NCBI GenBank assembly: GCA_947476555.1
Contig: CANJRI010000024.1
Location: forward strand, 1 to 32,204
Source of the DNA: Caulobacteraceae bacterium
Lineage (GTDB): Bacteria; Pseudomonadota; Alphaproteobacteria; Caulobacterales; Caulobacteraceae
Direction: 5' to 3'
Length of the DNA: 32,204 nucleotides
Both the position numbers and the translations under genes were made by a program. Numbering within the stretch: position 1 is the first letter of the stretch; each line of letters opens with the position of its first letter. The notes beneath the pieces are model-generated. The model was not told where the DNA came from, ran no database searches, and saw only the letters and a program-made list of their open reading frames with translations. This document shows, piece by piece, positions 14,806-21,495 of this stretch.

Positions 14806-15426
14806 ATGAAGAAACTGATCCTGACCGCCGTCGCGACCGCGGCGCTGACCTTCACCGCCGGCGCCGCCTCGGCCCAGCAGTGGATGCCTATCAACGCCCG
14901 CCAGGCGGTGCTTGAGCAACGTATCGACGCCGGCGTCCGCAATGGCGACCTGACCCGCACCGAAGCCCAGACCCTGCGCGGCGACTTCCGCGCCCTGGCC
15001 GACATGGAGGCCCGCTACCGCGTCGACGGCCTGTCGATGAGCGAGCGCGCTGATCTCGATCGCCGGTTCGACCGTCTGGAGGCCCGCGTGTCCTTCGAAC
15101 GGGTCGACAATCAGCGGCGCGACTGGTTCGGCGGCCGCGACGCCTGGACCGACAACCGGGGCCGCTGGGTGAATATCCAGCAGCGCAAGGTCCAGCTCGA
15201 TCGCCGGATCGACCAAGGCGTGCGCTCAGGTCAGCTGAACGCCCGCGAGGCGGCCCGCCTGCGCGCAGAGTTCAACGGCATCCTGCGCATGGAAGCCCGC
15301 ATGCGGGTGAACGGCCTGTCGGTGCAGGAACGCGCCGAACTTGACCGCCAATTCGACGGGCTGGCCATGCGCGTTCGTGACGAGCGCCGCGACGGCAACC
15401 GCCGCTACGGTTACAACAACTTCTAG
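14806..15426 (+). CDS. Secreted protein of two tandem helical repeats, function unknown
   Basis: 206 residues; the ATG at 14806 has AGGAG 8 bases upstream. A clean signal peptide (MKKLILTAVATAALTFTAGA, cleavage after ASA at 23) is followed by two copies of a charged helical unit of about 67 residues, at 29-95 and 123-190. Copy 1 reads QAVLEQRIDAGVRNGDLT and ends ERADLDRRFDRLEARV; copy 2 reads KVQLDRRIDQGVRSGQLN and ends ERAELDRQFDGLAMRV. They are joined by a Trp/Arg/Asp-rich linker. The protein ends in a Tyr/Asn/Arg-rich tail and is strongly basic/acidic with no cysteines. It probably lies in the periplasm or outside the cell. I do not recognise an enzyme family. A good terminator follows. 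Confidence 0.85.
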   Translation: MKKLILTAVATAALTFTAGAASAQQWMPINARQAVLEQRIDAGVRNGDLTRTEAQTLRGDFRALADMEARYRVDGLSMSERADLDRRFDRLEARVSFERVDNQRRDWFGGRDAWTDNRGRWVNIQQRKVQLDRRIDQGVRSGQLNAREAARLRAEFNGILRMEARMRVNGLSVQERAELDRQFDGLAMRVRDERRDGNRRYGYNNF

Positions 15427-15447
15427 GATAGCGGCCCACTGATAGAG

Positions 15448-15485
15448 AGCGGCGGGAGGGTCAGGCCTTCCCGCCGCTTTCGTTT
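15448..15485 (+). terminator. Rho-independent terminator after the repeat protein gene
   Basis: AGCGGCGGGA at 15448-15457 pairs with TCCCGCCGCT at 15469-15478, and the stem extends inward with one bulge. TTTCGTTT follows directly. It lies 22 bases after the stop codon. Confidence 0.75.
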
Positions 15486-15543
15486 GCGCGCGCGCCCTCG
15501 CCAAGGACTTGCCCTGGTCTGACGGGCGATCCGGGTTATCAAG

Positions 15544-18522
15544 GTGGACATGGCCGTCGCGCCCACTCCCCGCACCTCGACCCTGCGCCGCCTGATGGCG
15601 GTGATCGGCGTGGCGATCCTCCTCGCCCTCGCAGTGGCCTACATCAACCGCCGCACCCTGGCGCGGGAGGCCCTGACCGGCTGGCTTCAGTCCAAGGGGG
15701 TCGCCGCCCAAGCCGAGGTGGAGGGCCTCGGCTTTAGCGATTTCGCCGGCCGTATCCGGATCGGCGACCCGGCCCGGCCCGACTTCGCGGCGGAGCGGGT
15801 GGCGGTGCGCTATCGGCTGGGTCTACGCGGCTTCGAGGTGACCGAGGTGCGCCTCACCCGGCCGGTGCTCCGGGCCAGCGTGGTCGGCGGACAGCTTCGC
15901 GCCGGAGCCCTCGACCCCCTGATCCAGGAATTCCTGCGCCGCCCGCCGCGCCCCGACGTCGCCCAACCCGACGTGCAGGTGGAGGACGGCCTCGTCCTGC
16001 TGGCCACCGACTACGGCCCGTTGCGGTTCCTCGCCGACGCTCGCCTGCAGGAAGGCAAGCTGGCGCGCCTTTCCGCCGCCGTCGATCCGGCCCGGCTCGA
16101 TCTGGCCGGCCACCAGCTCAGCCTCGGCCGGACGGTGATCGGACTGGTCACCAAGGGTGGGGTGGTGGAGGCGCGCCTGGACGCACCCTTCGCCCTGACC
16201 GGCGCGACAGCGCTGGACGCCGCGCGCCTCACGGCGATAGCGACGCTGCCCTACCCGGATTTCGTGAAGAAGCGCGGCGACGGCGCCCTGATCCTGCGCG
16301 CCGACCTGGCCGCAAAGCGCCTGGCCGTCGCGGGTCAGACACTGAGCGCGCCGCGGGGGTCCTTCGCCTTCTCCGGCCAGGCGAAGGGTTGGATGTCCGA
16401 CCTTCTGGTGAGCGGGCGGGCGGTCGCCGACCTCGGCGCGGGCTCCGCGGGCTTCGGCCCGGCGCATACCGGAATCCTCAAGGCGGCCGCGGTCTCCGAC
16501 GACCTGCGCTGGAGCCGGGCGGGCGGAGACCGGGTGACCGCGCCCCTGCGCCTCTCCGGCAGCCTCGAGGCCCTGAGCGCGGGTGACCTGCGTCTGCAGC
16601 GCCTGGCCGCGGCCTTCGTCGGGCCGCTCGACGCTGCGCCCGGTCACCTGGCCCTCGACGTCTCCGGCAGCGTGGTGGGGCGGGGCGGCTGGACCGGCCT
16701 CGGCCCGGTCCTCGCCGCCGACACCGGCGACATGCCGGCGATCAAGCGCGCCGCGCGCGACTTCCGCCTCGCCGCTCCCGCCATGACCTTGAAAATCCGC
16801 GACGGCGCGGCGGGCGTGGCCTTCGCCAGGCCTCTCGACCTGATCCCCCGCACGGGCGGGCGGGTGCGCCTGGCCGGAACCCCAGGCGATCTGCGGCTGA
16901 CCGCCTCCGGCGGGGCCCTGCCCCAGGTGGACGCCCGGCTGCGGCGGCTCAGCCTCGTCCCCGGCGGGGTGGTCGGCGACGCCGATCTCAAGGCCCGTTT
17001 CGCCTTGGGGCCCATCGAGGGCGGCTCGATCGAGACGGCGGGCCGGATTCGCTTCGTTGGAGGCTCGCTGACCCTGACCGCCGCGCGCTGCGCGCAGTTG
17101 GCCGCCCGGCGCCTGGAATTCGGCGCCAATGACCTGACACAGGCCTCGATGCGGCTCTGCCCGGAGGACGCGCCGCTGTTCCGGTTCGGGAACGGGGAAT
17201 GGCGCGTGGTCGGCCGCGTCCAGGCGGTCGAGGCGCGGAGTCCGTCTCTGCAGGTGCGCATCGCCGACGGGGCCGGCGCCGCCTCGCTGGGCGCGGTCGG
17301 GGACGAACTCGGCCCGATGGTGATCCTCGTCAATCAGGCCCGCCTCGAGGACGAGGCGCCGGCCCGCCGGTTCAATCCGCTGATCGTGTCCGGGCGCGCG
17401 ACATTGCTGGACGAAGCCTGGAATTCGGAACTGGCCTTCCGCTTGCCAGCGGGCCGGCAGGTGGCCACGGCGCGCCTGCGTCACGAGCCGCTGACCGGCC
17501 GGGGCGGAATGACTATCGACACCGAAAACCAAGTCTTCGCCGAGGGCGGGCTGCAGCCGATCCAGGTCTCCCCCCTGGCGGCCGCCGTGGGCTCGCCGGT
17601 ATCGGGCCAGGCGCGCTTTACCGGCGCCTTCGACTGGACCCCGACCAGCGTCTCAAGTCACGGCGAGGTCTCCATCCCCAGCCTGGACTTCCAGAGCCCC
17701 GCCGGCCGGGTCACCGGGCTTTCCGGCAAAGTCGTTCTGACCAGCCTCGCGCCCCTCACCGCCGCCCCGGGTCAGGCGCTGCGCATCGAGTCCCTGGCCG
17801 CCATCGTCCCCGTCACCGACGTGACCGCCAGTTTCGGCGTACGCGACCAGGTGCTGACCGTCTCCGGGGGCGAGGCGGCGCTGGGCGGCGGCCGGGTGCG
17901 CATCGAGGCTCTGGAGGTGCCCTTGACGCCCGGCGCCCCGATGCGCGGCGTCCTGTTGTTCGAGGGCGTGCAGCTCCACGACCTCGTCGAGGCCTCACCG
18001 TTCGGCGACAAGGTCGAGCTGGACGCCAAGGTCACCGGCCGCATGCCGTTCGAGGTCATCGAGTCGCGGGTGCGGGTGCTGGGCGGCGACCTGAAGGCCA
18101 TCCAGCCCGGGCGGCTCTCGATCCAGCGCTCGGCCCTCGCCGGTGTCACTGCGGGCGGGGCCACCGAAGGCGCCGCGGCGGTCGCCGCCGCCCCGGACGC
18201 CAGCGCCACGGTCGCCGATTTCGCCTATCAGGCCATGGAGAACCTGGCATTCGAGACCCTCGACGCCCAGGTCCGGAGCCGAGAGGACGGCCGCCTCGGG
18301 GTGCTGTTCCACATGATCGGCAAGCACGATCCGCCGCAACGCCAGCAGATCCGGCTCAGCCTCGCCGACCTCATCAGCCGTAACTTCCTGGGCAAGCCGC
18401 TGCCGCTGCCCTCCAACACCGGGGTCGATCTGACCCTCGACACGACGCTGAACCTGGACGATCTGTTGTCCGACTACGCCGAATACCTTCGGCTGCGCGG
18501 TTCAGGTCCGGTTCAGCCCTGA
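15544..18522 (+). CDS. ydbH: YdbH family intermembrane phospholipid transport protein (AsmA-like)
   Basis: 992 residues. A short cytoplasmic head is followed by one N-terminal membrane anchor (residues about 16-36, AVIGVAILLALAVAY), then a long beta-rich periplasmic body typical of AsmA-like/VPS13-type lipid-transfer proteins. The C-terminal part resembles the YdbH family: FAYQAMENLAFETLDAQV, LGVLFHMIGKHDPP, and LNLDDLLSDYAEYL. In E. coli, YdbH, TamB and YhdP redundantly carry phospholipids from inner to outer membrane through a hydrophobic groove. Assignment to YdbH rather than another AsmA-like protein rests mainly on the next two genes, ynbE and ydbL, which form the same operon in E. coli. 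The gap to ynbE is 35 bases. The start at 15544 is weakly supported; the next ATG at 15550 is also possible. Confidence 0.85.
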   Translation: MDMAVAPTPRTSTLRRLMAVIGVAILLALAVAYINRRTLAREALTGWLQSKGVAAQAEVEGLGFSDFAGRIRIGDPARPDFAAERVAVRYRLGLRGFEVTEVRLTRPVLRASVVGGQLRAGALDPLIQEFLRRPPRPDVAQPDVQVEDGLVLLATDYGPLRFLADARLQEGKLARLSAAVDPARLDLAGHQLSLGRTVIGLVTKGGVVEARLDAPFALTGATALDAARLTAIATLPYPDFVKKRGDGALILRADLAAKRLAVAGQTLSAPRGSFAFSGQAKGWMSDLLVSGRAVADLGAGSAGFGPAHTGILKAAAVSDDLRWSRAGGDRVTAPLRLSGSLEALSAGDLRLQRLAAAFVGPLDAAPGHLALDVSGSVVGRGGWTGLGPVLAADTGDMPAIKRAARDFRLAAPAMTLKIRDGAAGVAFARPLDLIPRTGGRVRLAGTPGDLRLTASGGALPQVDARLRRLSLVPGGVVGDADLKARFALGPIEGGSIETAGRIRFVGGSLTLTAARCAQLAARRLEFGANDLTQASMRLCPEDAPLFRFGNGEWRVVGRVQAVEARSPSLQVRIADGAGAASLGAVGDELGPMVILVNQARLEDEAPARRFNPLIVSGRATLLDEAWNSELAFRLPAGRQVATARLRHEPLTGRGGMTIDTENQVFAEGGLQPIQVSPLAAAVGSPVSGQARFTGAFDWTPTSVSSHGEVSIPSLDFQSPAGRVTGLSGKVVLTSLAPLTAAPGQALRIESLAAIVPVTDVTASFGVRDQVLTVSGGEAALGGGRVRIEALEVPLTPGAPMRGVLLFEGVQLHDLVEASPFGDKVELDAKVTGRMPFEVIESRVRVLGGDLKAIQPGRLSIQRSALAGVTAGGATEGAAAVAAAPDASATVADFAYQAMENLAFETLDAQVRSREDGRLGVLFHMIGKHDPPQRQQIRLSLADLISRNFLGKPLPLPSNTGVDLTLDTTLNLDDLLSDYAEYLRLRGSGPVQP

Positions 18523-18557
18523 AAGGCCAAGCTGCCCCCAACGATGGAGACGCGTCC

Positions 18558-18737
18558 ATGATCGACCGCCGAACGTCCCTGACCGCCCTCGGCGCCCTGA
18601 CGGCCGCTGCGTGCACGCCGACCGTGCGGGTCGAGGTGGCGCCCATCACCATCTACGCCAAGCTGGACGCGGACGTCCGGCTGCGCCTCGACGAGGACGT
18701 CAAGGCGCTCATCCAACAGAACCCGAACCTCTTCTAG
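18558..18737 (+). CDS. ynbE: YnbE family outer-membrane lipoprotein
   Basis: 59 residues, a short gene easily missed. A signal sequence with an arginine pair (MIDRRTSLTALGALTAAACT) ends in a lipobox Cys at 19, followed by the YnbE-type body PTVRVEVAPITIYAKLDADV, then DEDVKALIQQNPNLF. The final NPxLF and the beta-strand-like ITIxxKLDADV are the family pattern. In E. coli YnbE is an outer-membrane lipoprotein that stacks by beta-augmentation onto YdbH to complete an intermembrane bridge. It sits between ydbH and ydbL, 14 bases before ydbL, matching the E. coli order. Confidence 0.88.
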   Translation: MIDRRTSLTALGALTAAACTPTVRVEVAPITIYAKLDADVRLRLDEDVKALIQQNPNLF

Positions 18738-18751
18738 GCGGGGAGAAAGCC

Positions 18752-19105
18752 ATGCTGAGACGCAACCTCATTCTGATCGGCGCCGCCGGCGCCTTGCTGG
18801 CCACCGCCGCGGTGGCGCAGTCCGCCAACACCAAGTCCGTCGTCGACGCGGCCAAGGCGGCCGGCGTCGTGGGCGAACAGGCCGACGGCTTCCTGGGCTT
18901 CGTCCGGGAAAGCGGCGACCCGGGCCTCAGGGCCGCCGTGAACGAGATCAACGCCGGCCGGGCCCAGCTCTACCGCGAGGCGGGCGCCAAGAACGGCGTC
19001 AGCGCCGAGGCGGCCGGCGCGGCGACCTACACCCAGGTCGTCCAGACCCGCCTGAAGGCCGGCGAGTACTATCGACCGGCGGGGGGCGCCTGGATCCGCA
19101 AGTAG
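18752..19105 (+). CDS. ydbL: YdbL family periplasmic protein (DUF1318)
   Basis: 117 residues; the ATG at 18752 has GGGAGAAAG just upstream. A signal peptide (MLRRNLILIGAAGALLATAA, cleavage after AVAQ or VAQS) is followed by the DUF1318 body: VVDAAKAAGVVGEQADGFLG, AAVNEINAGRAQLYREAGAK, then EYYRPAGGAWIRK at the C-terminus. The INxxRxxxYxxxA core and the closing GxWxxK are family hallmarks. In E. coli YdbL is a periplasmic factor thought to control YnbE multimerisation on YdbH. Last gene of the ydbH-ynbE-ydbL unit; 85 bases with nothing notable separate it from the next gene. Confidence 0.88.
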   Translation: MLRRNLILIGAAGALLATAAVAQSANTKSVVDAAKAAGVVGEQADGFLGFVRESGDPGLRAAVNEINAGRAQLYREAGAKNGVSAEAAGAATYTQVVQTRLKAGEYYRPAGGAWIRK

Positions 19106-19190
19106 CCAAGCCTGCCACGGTCCAGCTTGCGTATTCGGCCTCTGCGCTGTTGGATGGCCGCCGCAACGGAAGCCGCAAGGGAGGCTCGGG

Positions 19191-19394
19191 ATGGAAGAGC
19201 CCGCTGAAATCCGTATCGGCCGGGGCCAGCGCCTCGCCGAGGCGATGCGCGAGGATCTGGAGCTTTACGGCGTCGTGGAGCTGAACGAGCGCCTGGAGGC
19301 CCTGGAGGCGGAGATCGCCCGGGTCCGCGCCCAGATCGCCCGCAAGGAGGCCGGCCGCGCCGCGGCCGACGCCATATTCAACAGGCCGGACTAG
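19191..19394 (+). CDS. DUF1192 family protein
   Basis: 67 residues, cytoplasmic, acidic and mostly one long helix. The DUF1192 pattern is visible: EDLELYGVVELNERLEALEA, then EIARVRAQIARKEAGRAAAD and a short FNRP tail. AAGGGAGG precedes the ATG. The family is small, alphaproteobacterial and of unknown function; the LxxRIxxLxxEIxRxxxxI heptads suggest a coiled-coil dimer. It lies directly upstream of rcdA, but a sigma-54-type promoter lies between the two, so they may be separately expressed. Confidence 0.88.
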   Translation: MEEPAEIRIGRGQRLAEAMREDLELYGVVELNERLEALEAEIARVRAQIARKEAGRAAADAIFNRPD

Positions 19395-19406
19395 ACACGC
19401 GGTATC

Positions 19407-19423
19407 TGGCACGGCGGTTGCAG
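19407..19423 (+). promoter_or_regulatory. Sigma-54 (RpoN) -24/-12 promoter upstream of rcdA
   Basis: TGGCAC at 19407-19412, five bases, then TTGCA at 19418-19422 matches the RpoN consensus TGGCACG-N4-TTGCA without a mismatch, with the required 10 bases between the GG and GC. It is intergenic, 51 bases before the rcdA start, on the correct strand. Predicted transcription would begin near 19433. Use in vivo is inferred. Confidence 0.6.
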
Positions 19424-19473
19424 AGCCGCGACCTTAAGGGAAGAAACGTCCAGTCGCAGGACGCTCAAGGATC

Positions 19474-19992
19474 ATGATGCAAGAGATCGACGCCCTGGGA
19501 CCCGCCTGGCGAAACCACGTGATCCAGGATTTCGCGCGCTCGGAGCTGTTCGAGCGCACCTTCCAGGAAGGTATGGACCTGGTGGAGGAGACCGCCGCCT
19601 ATCTGGACGGCTCCGGCCGCCAGGAGTCTAAGCTCCTGTCCCGCAACGCCGCCCTGGCCTACGCCGGCGAGAGCATGCGCCTGACCACCCGCCTGATGCA
19701 GGTGGCGTCCTGGCTGCTCGTGCAACGCGCGGTGCGCGAGGGCGACATGGCGCCCACCGCCGCCTGCGAGGAACGCTACCGCTTGTCCGAGGAGAGCCCC
19801 ACCGCCGAGGTCGAGGCCGCCCGCGCCGAGCTGCCCCTGTCCCTGATCGGCCTCGCCGACCGGGCTGAGCGCCTCTACGAGCAGGTGCGCCGCCTGGACC
19901 GGCGGATGTATGTCGACGGCAAGGACGCCGAAGGCGCCCCCAACCCGGTGCTCTCGCACTTCGACCGCCTCAAGACCGCCTTCGGCGGCTAG
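19474..19992 (+). CDS. rcdA: RcdA family protease adaptor (DUF1465), regulator of CtrA degradation
   Basis: 172 residues. The helical DUF1465 signature is strong: EGMDLVEETAAYLDGSGRQE, SKLLSRNAALAYAGESMRLT, TRLMQVASWLLVQRAVREG and LIGLADRAERLYEQVRRLD, with a flexible C-terminal tail ending in KTAFGG. In Caulobacter RcdA is a three-helix-bundle dimer that joins ClpX-CpdR and, with PopA, delivers CtrA and other cell-cycle regulators to ClpXP at the pole. Two adjacent ATG codons open the gene; AAGGA is better spaced for the second (19477), so the true N-terminus may be one residue shorter. Upstream lies a sigma-54-like promoter. This gene is the best taxonomic marker in the window. Confidence 0.87.
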   Translation: MMQEIDALGPAWRNHVIQDFARSELFERTFQEGMDLVEETAAYLDGSGRQESKLLSRNAALAYAGESMRLTTRLMQVASWLLVQRAVREGDMAPTAACEERYRLSEESPTAEVEAARAELPLSLIGLADRAERLYEQVRRLDRRMYVDGKDAEGAPNPVLSHFDRLKTAFGG

Positions 19993-19998
19993 CGGGAT

Positions 19999-20015
19999 GC
20001 TCCCCCTAAGGGAGC
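19999..20015. terminator. Small hairpin between convergent genes
   Basis: GCTCCC at 19999-20004 pairs with GGGAGC at 20010-20015 around a 5-base loop, in the 30-base gap between rcdA and the convergent dioxygenase-like gene. There is no U-run, so intrinsic termination is uncertain. Confidence 0.35.
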
Positions 20016-20022
20016 GGACCCC

Positions 20023-21173
20023 CTACGGCGTATCCAGTACGATATCGTAGGTCGCGTGAATCGCCCCGGCGACTCTGGGGAGAGCGCTGACATCGAGGAA
20101 AGCGGGGTCGTCGCCATAGGTCGGCGCGTTCGGTCGAACGAGCGGCCGCGCGGCGCGGCTCACCGACCGTCCCAATTCCTTGGCGGTCGCGAAGAAGACG
20201 GCGGCCGACAGGTGGATCGGCTCTTTTGACGGAACCTGCGCGGTGGCGAGGTAACTGACATGTGGAATCCCCGCCGCGTAGCCCGGGAGGATGGTCTCCA
20301 GTCTGTAGACGCCATCGGCGCCGGTTCGCTGACTGCCACGCATCCGGTAGCCGGTCCGGTCGTATTGACCCGATGTGTCCGGCTGCCAGAACTCCAACGT
20401 CGCGCCCGCGACAGGTGCGCCATTCCGCGTGAGAACCTTGCCAGTGAGGGTGAGCCGTTCGCCGGCCATGCCAGGCTCGATGAGCGAATTGCGCCTGGGC
20501 GGGGTCGGCGATGGCGGAGGGTAATAGCCGCGATAGTCGGGCAGGTCGTCCCATCCAAAGGTCGGGGTGAGCCTGCCGTCCCCCTCCGGCGGGATGTCGA
20601 GAACCAGATCGTAGGTGACGTGCAGAACGCCGTCTTTGGGAACGAGCCTTTCCGGGGACAGGAACTCGGGCAAGCCCAGCACATACGATGGCGGCGCGGC
20701 GAATTCTTCGGGCGTCGGGAAGTAGATGACGCCCGACTGCAGAGCGGGCTGAGAGCGCTCGCCGCGAGGTGAGGCCAGCAAATAGTGGAAGTGGCGGGCG
20801 CCAGCGTACCGGCCCGGCATGATCGTCTCCAGCAGGAAGCGCCCCTGCCGGTCGGTGAGCTGATAGCCGCGAAAGCCGTAACCGCCCTCGTCATAGGACC
20901 CGCCAGGGTCGGTGTGCCGAAATCGAGCTTGGCGCCGGCGAGCGGGCGGCCCCGCGTGTCGAGCGCCCGCCCGGTGAGCTTCATCCGTTGGCCCCTGGGC
21001 TCCGGCCCGAGAAACGAGGTCCGCTTCGGCGCGCCAGACAGATATTCAGGGATTGTGCCGATGGAGGTTGTCGGCCGCAAAGCCGGCCGTGGCTGGCCGA
21101 TGGCGGAGGTTGCCGCAACGCCCGCCATCGAGGCGCCCGCCGCGACGACCATCCGACGCGAAACCGGAGCCAT
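20023..21173 (-). pseudogene. Tat-exported tandem intradiol-dioxygenase-like protein, one-base frameshift
   Basis: Two intradiol-type beta-sandwich domains are encoded, but in two frames. The ATG at 21173 (GGGGGAAGC upstream) begins a Tat-like signal (SRRMVVAAGASMAGVAATSA), then domain 1: RMKLTGRALDTRGRPLAGAK and LDF. There the expected Trp codon TGG of the family motif EFW has lost its T between 20919 and 20918. From GG onward the correct frame reads HTDPGGSYDEGGYGFRGYQL and ETIMPGRYAGARHFHYLL, then domain 2: LTLTGKVLTRNGAPVAGATL, EFWQPDTSGQYDRTGYRM. Repaired length would be 383 residues. Domain 1 keeps the HxH of the iron site; domain 2 has HVS there. Sequencing error cannot be excluded. 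It is divergent to the electron-transfer pair. Confidence 0.75.
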
Positions 21174-21495
21174 GCTTCCCCCCATGTTCCGAAGCCAGCC
21201 GGTTGCACTCGGATTCGACCCCTAGCGCTAACACCTTGGCCATAGTCTGGCTACCGAGGCCGGCCCTCCGGCGACCAAGGTGAAACGCCTGGGCGAAGGG
21301 CCGCAAAGCGCGGCGCCGGCGTGACCCCATCAATTTTCGGCTCTGCATTGAACCCTCCAGCCGGCGAGGAGAACTAAAGAGGCAGAGGGGACTGGATCAT
21401 GCTCGGGACGCCGCAGCCGGTTGGAACGCCTGGAGGTCCCTGGCCTCTGAGGCCGTTAGGAACGCTGACCGGATCCGCGGACCGGAGCGCGTGAC
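21174..21495. other. Divergent intergenic region before the decaheme gene
   Basis: About 320 bases between the dioxygenase-like gene and the decaheme gene. A short inverted repeat, TCAAT at 21330-21334 with ATTGA at 21347-21351, could be an operator. A 31-codon frame (ATG at 21399, preceded by GAGGGG, TGA at 21492) ends just before the decaheme frame opens; its product is Gly/Pro-rich and unlike any family I know, so I do not call it a gene. No clear sigma-70 promoter is visible. Confidence 0.4.

Noticed and set aside
15823..17532. Long minus-strand frame opposite ydbH
   Set aside because: Same high-GC antisense artefact; no start context or recognisable domain.
21330..21351. TCAAT-N12-ATTGA as an FNR/FixK box for the electron-transfer genes
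   Set aside because: Spacing is too wide for the TTGAT-N4-ATCAA pattern and the half-sites point the wrong way.
21399..21494. 31-codon frame before the decaheme gene as a real small gene
   Set aside because: Gly/Pro-rich peptide with no recognisable feature; kept only as a possible leader in the findings.
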